From contig NZ_BAAACZ010000009.1 in NCBI RefSeq assembly GCF_039521975.1, positions 186,001 through 250,000 on the forward strand: DNA of 64,000 nt, read 5' to 3'. The notes below the pieces were generated by a model that saw only the letters and a program-made list of their open reading frames with translations, was not told the origin of the DNA and ran no database searches. Below are positions 1-8,180 of the stretch, piece by piece. The position numbers and the translations under genes are program-made. Position 1 is the first letter of the stretch, and every line of letters starts with the position of its first letter. The stretch is from Alkalibacillus silvisoli (GTDB taxonomy: Bacteria > Bacillota > Bacilli > Bacillales > Alkalibacillaceae).

Positions 1-1
1 G

Positions 2-742
2 GGTGTTAGCGTTGATGTTGTCGGTGAAATTGAAGTGAATGAATGGAATGGCCATCGTAAACTACAAATTAAGCTTAAAGATTTAAAATGCGAAGAGTGG
101 CAGTTATTCGATTATCGCGGGAAACCATTAAATCATCAATTAATTGAAAGGCTTCCTACTTCCACTGATGCATTGGTTGTATATTTTAACGAACAAACAA
201 CCCCTATATTTGATCAAGCTTATCACATTAGTGAATTAGCTTTATTAAATGGGGAGAATTACAAACGATTAGTGTGTATAGATTTACCGAATAGTTTGGA
301 AGAATTTGAACAAGTTATACAGTTCGCATCGTATCAATCCATTTATTTATGTTTTAGCAATAAGCAAGATCAAATGTTCTCTCTTATTCCGAGTCGTCAA
401 GACTTTAAGATGCTTTATGTTACGTTAAACAAACATCGAAATATAAAAGAAGAGCAAAAAGCTCAACTCGCCGAGGCAAAAAATTGGACCTTAAACCAAT
501 TGGATTTTATGCTAGAAGTGTTTTTTGAATTAAACTTTGTTAAAATAACTAATGGTGACATTACTTTTCAAGATGAAGTTGAATTTAAACCATTAGAAGA
601 ATCAATTACTTATACTCGCAAACAAAATGCAATAAAGGTTGAAGAAACGTTATATTATTCAACATATGGTGAATTAAAGGATTGGGTCGAGTGCAGGTTA
701 GACTTGCATATGAAGGAAGGGGAAGTTGTATATGGACTATAA
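2..742 (+). CDS. recJ: RecJ single-stranded-DNA 5'-3' exonuclease, C-terminal part (5' end cut by window edge)
   Basis: The reading frame is open from base 2 and has no start in the window; 246 residues remain. The first residues (VVGEIEVNEWNGHRK...QLFDYRG) resemble the late OB-fold and C-terminal extension of Bacillus RecJ, which acts in recombinational repair and mismatch-repair excision. The catalytic DHH motifs lie upstream of the window and cannot be checked. The identification also rests on context: recJ directly precedes apt and relA in Bacillus. The stop codon overlaps the start of apt by 11 bases, which suggests translational coupling. A GTG at 35 could be mistaken for a start but lies inside the conserved OB-fold. 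Confidence 0.9.
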   Translation, partial: GVSVDVVGEIEVNEWNGHRKLQIKLKDLKCEEWQLFDYRGKPLNHQLIERLPTSTDALVVYFNEQTTPIFDQAYHISELALLNGENYKRLVCIDLPNSLEEFEQVIQFASYQSIYLCFSNKQDQMFSLIPSRQDFKMLYVTLNKHRNIKEEQKAQLAEAKNWTLNQLDFMLEVFFELNFVKITNGDITFQDEVEFKPLEESITYTRKQNAIKVEETLYYSTYGELKDWVECRLDLHMKEGEVVYGL

Positions 743-1244
743 ACAATATGTAACCATTGTAGAAGACTGGCCAAAAGAAGGAATTAAATTTAAAGATATT
801 ACGACATTAATGGACAATGGTCCTGCTTTTAAATCAGCTATAGATGACCTTGTTGAATATGCAAAGAAAAAAGACGTAGATGTTATTGTAGGGCCAGAAG
901 CACGCGGGTTTATCGTCGGTTGTCCAATTTCTTATGCGTTAGAAATTGGGTTTGCTCCAGTTCGTAAAGAAGGGAAATTACCACGTGATACGATTAAAGT
1001 AGACTATGGTTTAGAGTATGGTACAGATGCTTTAACGATTCATAAAGATGCGATTAAACCAGGGCAACGTGTACTATTTACTGATGACCTATTAGCAACA
1101 GGTGGAACAGTTGAAGCTACGATTGATTTAGTTGAACAACTTGGCGGTGAAGTTGTTGGTTGTGCATTTTTAATTGAATTAAGTTATTTAAATGGTCGAG
1201 AAAAGTTAAAAGATTATGATATACTAAGTTTAATGGAGTATTAA
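732..1244 (+). CDS. apt: Adenine phosphoribosyltransferase
   Basis: Cytosolic purine-salvage enzyme converting adenine and PRPP to AMP and pyrophosphate. The 170 residues match the usual family length. The PRPP-binding loop VLFTDDLLATGGT is at about residues 114-126 and the family motif GPEARGF at about 54-60. I chose ATG 732 because the SD-like GAAGGAAGGGG ends about 9 bases before it. A TTG at 726 is in frame but sits almost on the SD. The gene overlaps the recJ end and is followed by an intrinsic terminator at 1250. Nothing is unusual. Confidence 0.96.
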   Translation: MDYKQYVTIVEDWPKEGIKFKDITTLMDNGPAFKSAIDDLVEYAKKKDVDVIVGPEARGFIVGCPISYALEIGFAPVRKEGKLPRDTIKVDYGLEYGTDALTIHKDAIKPGQRVLFTDDLLATGGTVEATIDLVEQLGGEVVGCAFLIELSYLNGREKLKDYDILSLMEY

Positions 1245-1249
1245 GAGTA

Positions 1250-1283
1250 TTGGCTGGCCTTATCAGGTCAGCCAAGTTTTATT
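1250..1283 (+). terminator. Intrinsic terminator after apt
   Basis: TTGGCTGGCC pairs with GGTCAGCCAA around the loop TTATCA (one G-U pair), followed by GTTTTATTT. It closes the recJ-apt transcript six bases after the apt stop. Confidence 0.85.
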
Positions 1284-1322
1284 TAACGTTAATGATTTTA
1301 AATGTTAGCTCTGTTAAAGTCC

Positions 1323-1467
1323 GTTGTTGCATTTTGATTCGCTCTCGGTGGACGCTTTCCGCAGGCACGGCTCGAGCCTCCTCGGCAGAAAAGCGCTGCC
1401 TGTGGGGTCTCGAGACTCGTTCTATTCCTGCAGGAGTCGCCACCTTCGCTTATCAAAACACAACAAC
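1323..1467. repeat. GC-rich palindromic repeat, copy 1 (non-coding)
   Basis: A GC-rich 145-bp island in AT-rich DNA. Its ends form an imperfect inverted repeat: GTTGTTG..TTTTGAT on the left and ATCAAAA..CAACAAC on the right. Inner arms CGGTGGACGCTTTCCGCAGG and CCTGCAGGAGTCGCCACC also pair partly. Two short palindromes, GGCTCGAGCC and GTCTCGAGAC, lie inside. Its reverse complement shares blocks with the element at 27108-27317 (GGCGACTCCTGC, GCCGTGCC, AAAGCGTCC). Weak ORFs across it are composition artefacts. It has no transposase, so a mobile or structured intergenic repeat is inferred. Confidence 0.7.
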
Positions 1468-1674
1468 TACGTGCTCAAGACGACATCCAAAATATATATA
1501 TATTAAGCTTTAATAGAACATAAATGTTAAATATTCTTAAAATGAATGTGATATTAAAGAAATTTACGTTCTTAAGGTTTGGTGGAAGATCTTAAGGATA
1601 TCTCAAACTTTACAATTTTTATTTAATCATTAATAATATTTAAAAATATGACTTTAAAACACCTAGGTGATGTT

Positions 1675-3864
1675 ATGGCTAAGCATGAAACGAAAACAAT
1701 TGAACAAGTAATCCAAAGTGCAAGTCGTTATCTTAATGAAGAACATACGACGTTTCTTAGGCTTGCCTATGAATATGCTAAAGAAGCACATGAAGGACAA
1801 GTACGAAAATCAGGAGAAGAGTATATTATCCACCCTGTTCAAGTTGCTAGTATCCTAGTAGACCTTGAAATGGATCCATCTACGATTGCAAGTGGCTTCT
1901 TACATGATGTTATAGAAGACACAGGGATTACTTTTGATGATTTATCGGAAGAGTTTGGAGAAGAAGTAGCATCGCTTGTAGAAGGTGTGACCAAACTAGG
2001 TAAAATTAAATATAAATCTAAACAAGAACAGCAAGCTGAAAACCACCGGAAAATGTTTATTGCAATGGCAAAAGACATTCGGGTTATTTTAATTAAATTA
2101 GCGGACCGTTTGCATAATATACGTACGTTAGATCATTTATCAGAACAGAAGCAAAGACGAATTGCTAATGAAACACTTGAAATATTCGCCCCCCTAGCTC
2201 ACAGGCTAGGTATTTCCACAATTAAGTGGGAACTTGAAGATATTTCATTACGTTACTTAAACCCACAACAGTATTATCGTATTGTTAATCTAATGAAGCA
2301 AAAAAGAGACGAGCGAGTATATTACATTGAAAAAGTCATTGATGAAATCCAAAATCAACTACATGATGTTAACATTACAGCGGAAATCTCTGGTCGTCCA
2401 AAACATATTTATAGTATTTATCGTAAAATGGCAATTCAGAAAAAAGACTTTAATGAGATATATGATTTATTAGCTGTTCGAGTGATTGTTAAGAGCATTA
2501 AGGATTGCTATGCGGTCTTAGGAATTATTCATACGTGTTGGAAACCAATGCCTGGGCGTTTTAAAGACTATATAGCTATGCCTAAGCCGAACCTTTATCA
2601 ATCTTTACATACAACTGTAATTGGACCAAAAGGTGACCCGTTAGAAGTACAAATTCGTACACAAGAGATGCATGAAATTGCTGAATACGGGATCGCAGCT
2701 CATTGGGCTTATAAAGAAGGACAATCGAATAATCATGAGGATATGTCTAAACAGTTAGCTTGGTTCCGTGAAATCTTAGAATGGCAAAGTGAAACGAATG
2801 ATGCTGAGGAGTTTATGGAGTCTTTAAAAGTCGATTTCTTCTCTGACATGGTTTACGTATTCACGCCTAACGGTGATGTGATTGAACTACCAAGTGGTTC
2901 TGTCCCATTAGACTTTGCCTATCGAATTCATACAGAAGTAGGGAATAAAACAGTTGGTGCAAAGGTTAATGGGAAGATTGAACCTCTTGATTATAAGCTT
3001 AAAACTGGCGATATTGTTGAAATGTTAACTTCAAAGCATTCTTATGGCCCGTCTGAAGATTGGCTGAAAATAACACAAACTTCACAAGCCAAAAATAAAA
3101 TTAAACAATTCTTTAAAAAGCAGCGCCGTGATGAAAATATTGAGCGCGGCAAAGAATTAATCGAAAAAGAAATAAAGAATTTAGACTTGATACCCAAAAA
3201 GGTTCTTGTTGAAGATAATATTCAAAATGCATTAGGACGGTTTCACCTCCATACCTTAGAGGACTTGTACGCTGCCGTTGGTTATCAAGGTATAACAGCA
3301 CAGCAGGCAACTAATCGTCTAACTGAAAAGATCGTCCAAAAAGAAAGAGCTGAAGACTTAGAGAATTCAATAATAGAGGCTCAGCAGGAGGTCGAAACAA
3401 AACGGAAAAAATCAACTGGAATCGGTGTTAATGTTAAAGGTATAGACAACTTAATGGTTCGATTATCTAAATGCTGCAACCCTGTCCCTGGCGATGAAAT
3501 TACCGGTTATATTACAAAAGGACGAGGCGTCTCTGTTCACAGACAAGATTGTCCAAATATAAAAAATGAAGATGAAAACCGCTTGATTGAAGTGGAATGG
3601 GAAAATGTTAATCGACAACGAAAAAATTATGGCGTCGACTTAGAAATATCAGGTTTTGATCGTAATGGCTTACTTAATGAAATATTACAAGTGGTCAATG
3701 AGACAAATACAGATATAGTAGCTGTTACTGGCAAATCAGATAAGAATAAAATGGCTGTGATCCATTTAACCATATTAATCCAAAATGTAGACCATCTAAG
3801 ACGTATCGTAGATCGAATTAAGCATATTAGTGATGTATTTACTGTACAAAGAACTATTCAGTAA
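1675..3864 (+). CDS. relA: Bifunctional (p)ppGpp synthetase/hydrolase
   Basis: Stringent-response enzyme that makes (p)ppGpp from ATP and GTP/GDP on stalled ribosomes and also hydrolyses it. The 729 residues carry an N-terminal HD hydrolase domain (HD at about 77-78 in FLHDVIEDT), the synthetase domain (GRPKHIYSIYRKM, then CYAVLGIIHT), a TGS domain from about 390 (VFTPNGDVIELPSGS) and a C-terminal ACT domain. An intact HD motif argues for the bifunctional Rel type. ATG 1675 was chosen because AGGTGA (1665-1670) precedes it and the protein then begins like the Bacillus enzyme; an upstream ATG at 1648 has no SD. About 200 bases between the repeat and this gene are AT-rich with no clear feature. 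Confidence 0.97.
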   Translation: MAKHETKTIEQVIQSASRYLNEEHTTFLRLAYEYAKEAHEGQVRKSGEEYIIHPVQVASILVDLEMDPSTIASGFLHDVIEDTGITFDDLSEEFGEEVASLVEGVTKLGKIKYKSKQEQQAENHRKMFIAMAKDIRVILIKLADRLHNIRTLDHLSEQKQRRIANETLEIFAPLAHRLGISTIKWELEDISLRYLNPQQYYRIVNLMKQKRDERVYYIEKVIDEIQNQLHDVNITAEISGRPKHIYSIYRKMAIQKKDFNEIYDLLAVRVIVKSIKDCYAVLGIIHTCWKPMPGRFKDYIAMPKPNLYQSLHTTVIGPKGDPLEVQIRTQEMHEIAEYGIAAHWAYKEGQSNNHEDMSKQLAWFREILEWQSETNDAEEFMESLKVDFFSDMVYVFTPNGDVIELPSGSVPLDFAYRIHTEVGNKTVGAKVNGKIEPLDYKLKTGDIVEMLTSKHSYGPSEDWLKITQTSQAKNKIKQFFKKQRRDENIERGKELIEKEIKNLDLIPKKVLVEDNIQNALGRFHLHTLEDLYAAVGYQGITAQQATNRLTEKIVQKERAEDLENSIIEAQQEVETKRKKSTGIGVNVKGIDNLMVRLSKCCNPVPGDEITGYITKGRGVSVHRQDCPNIKNEDENRLIEVEWENVNRQRKNYGVDLEISGFDRNGLLNEILQVVNETNTDIVAVTGKSDKNKMAVIHLTILIQNVDHLRRIVDRIKHISDVFTVQRTIQ

Positions 3865-3876
3865 GGAGATTTTATT

Positions 3877-4320
3877 ATGAGAGCAGTTATTCAACGGGTT
3901 ACGACTGGATCTGTAGAGGTCAATAATGAGACAACTGGAGCAATTGAATTAGGGCTAGTCGTTCTGCTAGGTGTTACACATGATGATACAGAAAAAGATT
4001 TACAATATATCGCTGATAAAGTAACTAACTTACGTATTTTTGAAGATGAACAGGGGAAAATGAACCGTTCTGTTAAAGACGTTAGTGGAAAAGTATTATC
4101 GATTTCTCAATTTACATTGTATGGTGATAGTCGTAAAGGAAGACGCCCTAACTTTATGAATGCTGCTAAGCCAGATATCGCTAATGAACTTTATGAGCAG
4201 TTTAACAAACAAGTTGAAAGTCTCGGTGTCCCTGTAGAAGTGGGTGCTTTTGGTGAACATATGAAAGTTTCACTTTTAAATGATGGACCAGTCACATTAA
4301 TATTAGATTCCAAAGAATAA
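3877..4320 (+). CDS. dtd: D-aminoacyl-tRNA deacylase
   Basis: Proofreading enzyme that hydrolyses D-amino acids from mischarged tRNA (for example D-Tyr-tRNA) in the cytosol. The 147 residues show the family motifs SQFTLYGD at about 78-85 and the C-terminal GPVTLILDS, which corresponds to the Gly-Pro cis dipeptide loop of DTD. The start ATG follows TAAGGAG 12 bases after the relA stop, so the two genes are probably co-transcribed, as in B. subtilis. From memory, B. subtilis has an amidase gene (lytH) between dtd and hisS; here the T-box leader begins almost at once. Confidence 0.95.
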   Translation: MRAVIQRVTTGSVEVNNETTGAIELGLVVLLGVTHDDTEKDLQYIADKVTNLRIFEDEQGKMNRSVKDVSGKVLSISQFTLYGDSRKGRRPNFMNAAKPDIANELYEQFNKQVESLGVPVEVGAFGEHMKVSLLNDGPVTLILDSKE

Positions 4321-4331
4321 TGATTTAATAC

Positions 4332-4360
4332 TTGACAATTAGACGATTACTATATATGAT
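4332..4360 (+). promoter_or_regulatory. Sigma-A promoter of the hisS-aspS T-box leader
   Basis: TTGACA (4332-4337), a 17-base spacer and TATGAT (4355-4360). Transcription should start near 4367, just before the T-box stem I. Confidence 0.8.
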
Positions 4361-4366
4361 TATTTA

Positions 4367-4648
4367 AACATTTGAATAGCTAATAGAGCCAATGAAGGAA
4401 AGAGTAGTAAAAGGTAGACAATCACAGAGAGGGTTTATCATGGCTGGAAATAAACCTATCCGTTTCTTTTATGAATGACATTCTGGAGGTATGACATCGA
4501 ACGCTACAAAGCAAGTAGGTGTTCATCGCAATCTGAGCGTTAACGTAATGAAGTGAAAGCATTATGAATTTTAGGTGCTTTAATCAGGGTGGCAACACGG
4601 GTAAAGTCTCGTCCCTATCAAATGATCATTTGATAGGGGCGTTTTTTT
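4367..4648 (+). promoter_or_regulatory. T-box riboswitch controlling hisS-aspS (Asp/His specifier)
   Basis: The leader shows the T-box landmarks in order: GAAGGAAAGAGTAG at the stem I base, an AGAGAGGG stretch, an apical GGCTGGAA, the specifier region, the T-box AGGGTGGCAACACGGG (4586-4601) and a terminator hairpin (4611-4640) followed by seven T's. Aligned with the alaS leader below (GCT followed by AATCC), the specifier is GAC (4477-4479, Asp) followed by ATTCTGG. A His codon CAT overlaps it at 4479-4481. Uncharged tRNA should stabilise the antiterminator and raise synthetase expression. Confidence 0.93.
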
Positions 4649-4762
4649 CATTTTAAGCGAATAAAATACTGACTTTTGAATGGTAAAAAAAAGTAAAGTG
4701 AGCTTTCACAGATAACTGGTTTATAACATGTAAGTTATTTATTACTTAAGGGAGGATTACTT

Positions 4763-6031
4763 ATGAATATTAATGTTCCAAGAGGTACAGAAGATTTGCT
4801 ACCGGCAAATACTAAGCAATGGCAAGTCATTGAAGAAACGTTGAAAGAATTAGCAGATCGTTACCATTATAATGAAATTCGTACACCTATGTTTGAGAGA
4901 ACTGAATTATTCCAACGTAGTGTAGGTGATACAACAGACATCGTTCAAAAGGAAATGTATACATTTAAAGATCGTAGTGAGAGAAGTTTAACTCTACGTC
5001 CTGAAGGTACTGCATCAGTTGCTAGAGCTTATGTGCAACATAAAATGCATGGAAGTGCTGACCAACCATCAAAATTATATTACTTAGGTCCTATGTTTCG
5101 CTATGAACGACCACAACAAGGCCGTACCCGTCAGTTTACACAGTTTGGTATTGAAGCAATTGGCAGTGCCGATGCAGCCATTGATGCAGAAGTCATGGCA
5201 TTTGCCATGGAATGTTATCAGGCACTCGGGTTAAAGTCTTTAAAGTTAGTTTTAAATAGCTTAGGTGACCAAGAAAGTCGTGAGGCGCACCGCCAAGCAT
5301 TAGTTGAACACTTTAAACCACATAAAAATGAACTTTGCTCAGATTGTCAAATGCGCTTAGAACAAAATCCATTAAGGCTACTTGATTGTAAGGTGGACCG
5401 CGACCACCCATCAATGAATCAAGCGCCTTCAATATTAGAATACTTAAATGATTACTCTAATAACTACTTTAATGAAGTTAAAAAGCACCTAGACTATATG
5501 GAAATTCCATATGTCGTTGATGAAACATTAGTAAGAGGTCTCGATTACTATACTCATACAGCATTTGAGATTATGAGTGAAGCAGAAGGATTTGGAGCAA
5601 TTACAACACTTTCAGGTGGAGGACGTTATAACGGGTTAATTCAAGATTTAGGTGGACCTGAATACTCTGGTATCGGTTTTGCTTTAAGTATTGAACGTTT
5701 GTTAATGGCTTTAGAAGCAGAAGGAATTGTAATAGATCCTGATTATGCACTTGATTGTTATGTGATAACGATGGGTGAAGAAGCAAAGTATACCGCTTCT
5801 AAGTTAGTTTACGAATTACGTAAAGCGGGCTTTAGAGTGGACCAAGATTATTTAGATAAGAAAATGAAAGCACAATTTAAAGCAGCTGACCGTTACCATG
5901 CGAAATACGCTATTATTATTGGCGATGAAGAAGTGGCGAGTGGTGTAGCTAATGTGAAGAATTTAGCTGAAGGCGAACAGAAAACGATTGCCTTAGATGA
6001 GATTGTAAGTGAATTAGACATAACACTTTGA
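4763..6031 (+). CDS. hisS: Histidyl-tRNA synthetase
   Basis: Class II aminoacyl-tRNA synthetase charging tRNA-His; acts as a cytosolic homodimer. The 422 residues contain motif 1 near residue 40, motif 2 with FRYERPQQGRTRQFTQFG, the histidine-specific LVRGLDYYTHTAFE, motif 3 (SGIGFALSIERL) and a C-terminal anticodon-binding domain (about 325-420). The start ATG follows GGAGGATTACTT. It lies downstream of a T-box leader, and its TGA is separated from the aspS start by only 11 bases, so the two synthetases form one operon. Confidence 0.97.
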   Translation: MNINVPRGTEDLLPANTKQWQVIEETLKELADRYHYNEIRTPMFERTELFQRSVGDTTDIVQKEMYTFKDRSERSLTLRPEGTASVARAYVQHKMHGSADQPSKLYYLGPMFRYERPQQGRTRQFTQFGIEAIGSADAAIDAEVMAFAMECYQALGLKSLKLVLNSLGDQESREAHRQALVEHFKPHKNELCSDCQMRLEQNPLRLLDCKVDRDHPSMNQAPSILEYLNDYSNNYFNEVKKHLDYMEIPYVVDETLVRGLDYYTHTAFEIMSEAEGFGAITTLSGGGRYNGLIQDLGGPEYSGIGFALSIERLLMALEAEGIVIDPDYALDCYVITMGEEAKYTASKLVYELRKAGFRVDQDYLDKKMKAQFKAADRYHAKYAIIIGDEEVASGVANVKNLAEGEQKTIALDEIVSELDITL

Positions 6032-6042
6032 GGAGGTTCACT

Positions 6043-7824
6043 ATGAAACAACGTACACAATGTGGGCATATAACAACAGAATTAGTGAATGAACAAGTTC
6101 TTTTAAAAGGGTGGGTACAAAGACGTCGTGATCTAGGTGGGTTAATTTTCATAGACCTTCGTGACCGTTCAGGGATTGTACAGGCTGTCTTTAGTCCAGA
6201 GCATAATGAAGAAGCCTTACAAACAGCAGAAAAATTACGCAGTGAATTTGTTGTGGAAATTAAAGGAACAGTAAAAAAACGTGATGCAGAAACAATTAAT
6301 GAAAAAATGGCAACAGGCGAAATTGAAATTATAGTCGATGATATAAACGTATTAAATCATTCTAAAGCTTTACCCATTAAAGTTGATGATGAAAATAATT
6401 TAAATGAAGACACACGATTAAAATACCGTTATTTAGACTTAAGACGTCAGCCAATGCAAGAAACCTTAATTTTACGTCACCAAACGACCCAAGCTATTCG
6501 TAACTACTTAAATTCAAATGAATTTTTAGAGATGGAGACGCCAATTTTAACAAAAAGTACGCCAGAAGGTGCGAGAGACTATTTGGTGCCAAGTCGTGTT
6601 CACCCTGGTGAATTTTACGCCTTACCACAGTCTCCACAGCTATTTAAACAACTATTAATGGTATCTGGTTTTGAAAAGTATTATCAAATTACACGTTGCT
6701 TTAGAGATGAAGACTTAAGAGCAGACAGACAACCTGAGTTTACACAAGTGGATATTGAAACATCCTTCCTATCACAGGAAGACATTATGCAAATGACTGA
6801 AGAGATGCTACAGTCAGTTGTTAAAGAAGTTAAAGGCACAGATGTATCCCTTCCGTTTTCACGTTTATCTTATGATGAAGCGATGGAGCGTTATGGATCT
6901 GATAAACCAGATACCCGTTTCGATTTAGAATTAGTTAATATGAGTGAAATCTTTAAAGAAAGCGGATTTAAAGTATTTAAACAAGCTGTTGAATCAGGCG
7001 GGAAAGTTAGTGCGATTAACGTTAAAGGCTATGCTGATCAATTTTCACGTAAAGATATTGATCAGTTAACTGAGTTTGTAGCAGTTTATGGAGCTAAAGG
7101 GTTAGCTTGGATGAAAGTTGAAGAAAGCGGTCTGACTGGGCCGATTGCTAAATTTTTTGATGAAAAAGAGCAACAGTCAATTTTAGAGACATTAAATGGA
7201 GAAGCGAACGATTTATTATTATTTGTTGCTGATGAATCAAATGTAGTCGCAGCAAGCTTAGGGGCATTAAGGTCTAAATTAGGTAAAGAGTTAAACTTAA
7301 TTGACGAATCTAAGTTTAATTTCCTATGGGTTACGGACTGGCCTTTATTTGAGTATGATGAAGAAGACCGACGATATCATGCTGCACACCACCCGTTTAC
7401 TATGCCACAAACCAATGATTTAAACCAATTACATGAAGACCCAGCTAATGTTAAAGCTAAAGCATATGATGTGGTTTTAAATGGCTATGAATTAGGTGGT
7501 GGCTCATTACGTATTTACCAAAAAGAAATGCAAGAAAAAATGTTTGAAGCATTAGGGTTTTCAAAAGAAGAAGCTTACGACCAGTTTGGTTTCTTATTAG
7601 AAGCCTTAGAATTTGGAGCACCTCCTCATGGTGGAATTGCTTTAGGTTTTGACCGATTAGTTATGATCTTAGCTGGTAAGAATAACTTACGTGATACGAT
7701 CGCATTTCCAAAAACAGCCTCAGCATCAGATTTATTAACACGAGCACCAGCTCAAGTAGATAATCGTCAGCTTGAAGAATTACATTTACAAACTATTGCT
7801 GTAGATGAGGACAACCAAGGCTAA
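6043..7824 (+). CDS. aspS: Aspartyl-tRNA synthetase
   Basis: Class II synthetase of the bacterial type, charging tRNA-Asp. The 593 residues comprise an N-terminal OB-fold anticodon-binding domain (VLLKGWVQRRRDLGGLIFIDLRDRSG), the catalytic core with motif 2 (ITRCFRDEDLRADRQPEFTQ), a GAD insertion domain (about 285-405) and motif 3 (GIALGFDRLVM). ATG 6043 sits 7 bases after GAGGAGG; an in-frame TTG at 6028 lacks an SD and overlaps hisS. Whether this enzyme also charges tRNA-Asn cannot be judged from one sequence. The operon appears to end here, before the 6S RNA promoter. Confidence 0.97.
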   Translation: MKQRTQCGHITTELVNEQVLLKGWVQRRRDLGGLIFIDLRDRSGIVQAVFSPEHNEEALQTAEKLRSEFVVEIKGTVKKRDAETINEKMATGEIEIIVDDINVLNHSKALPIKVDDENNLNEDTRLKYRYLDLRRQPMQETLILRHQTTQAIRNYLNSNEFLEMETPILTKSTPEGARDYLVPSRVHPGEFYALPQSPQLFKQLLMVSGFEKYYQITRCFRDEDLRADRQPEFTQVDIETSFLSQEDIMQMTEEMLQSVVKEVKGTDVSLPFSRLSYDEAMERYGSDKPDTRFDLELVNMSEIFKESGFKVFKQAVESGGKVSAINVKGYADQFSRKDIDQLTEFVAVYGAKGLAWMKVEESGLTGPIAKFFDEKEQQSILETLNGEANDLLLFVADESNVVAASLGALRSKLGKELNLIDESKFNFLWVTDWPLFEYDEEDRRYHAAHHPFTMPQTNDLNQLHEDPANVKAKAYDVVLNGYELGGGSLRIYQKEMQEKMFEALGFSKEEAYDQFGFLLEALEFGAPPHGGIALGFDRLVMILAGKNNLRDTIAFPKTASASDLLTRAPAQVDNRQLEELHLQTIAVDEDNQG

Positions 7825-7864
7825 TGTATTCAAAAATTGCTACCATTGGACTATTCAATAGCAC

Positions 7865-7893
7865 TTGAAACACGCAAGCGTTCATGCTATTAT
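7865..7893 (+). promoter_or_regulatory. Sigma-A promoter of 6S-1 RNA
   Basis: TTGAAA (7865-7870), a 17-base spacer and TATTAT (7888-7893). The predicted start near 7900 suits the expected 6S length of about 200 nt. Confidence 0.7.
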
Positions 7894-7899
7894 TTAATT

Positions 7900-8110
7900 A
7901 CAAAATACAAAAGCAACCGAATCAATCCTAATGTGTTCGTCTTACTCCACTTAAGTTTTGACCGAACACTTTTATAAAAGGGAGTCCGAACGTTTCCATA
8001 TTGCGTAAAAGCCTTCGTTAAGGACTTACAATATATATGGAACAGGACACCCACCTGCGTTGAGCGGGTTCAAAACAATACGGATAGACGGCACAATTGG
8101 GATTGTTACA
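7900..8110 (+). ncRNA. bsrA: 6S-1 RNA (BsrA type)
   Basis: The segment holds stretches typical of Bacillus 6S-1 RNA: CCTAATGTGTTCG, TTTCCATATTGCG, CAATATATATGGAA, CAGGACACCCACCTGCG and ACGGCACAATTGGGATTG. The 5' CAATCC and 3' GGGATTG pair to form the closing stem around a long interrupted duplex with a central bubble, as expected for an RNA that mimics an open promoter and binds the sigma-A RNA polymerase. Its position directly after aspS matches B. subtilis bsrA. The exact ends are inferred from the promoter and the terminal stem. Confidence 0.93.
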
Positions 8111-8112
8111 TA

Positions 8113-8153
8113 ATAAAAAAAGGTTATTTCCTGAAGGTGGAAATAACCTTTTT
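8113..8153. terminator. Bidirectional terminator between 6S RNA and the RsfA-like gene
   Basis: AAGGTTATTTCC and GGAAATAACCTT form a perfect 12-bp stem (8120-8131 with 8139-8150). The A-run on the left and T-run on the right give a U-tract on either strand, so it serves both converging transcripts. Confidence 0.9.
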
Positions 8154-8180
8154 GTTATTGAACAAAGCGAGACGATTCAC

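Noticed and set aside
1250..1513. ORFs of 60-87 codons between apt and relA
   Set aside because: They run through the GC-rich palindromic repeat, have no SD and show repeat-derived Arg/Ser/Cys-rich composition.
4423..4425. CAC triplet before AGAGAGGG as the His specifier of the hisS T-box
   Set aside because: It lies on the 5' side of stem I; comparison with the alaS leader puts the specifier on the 3' side near 4477.
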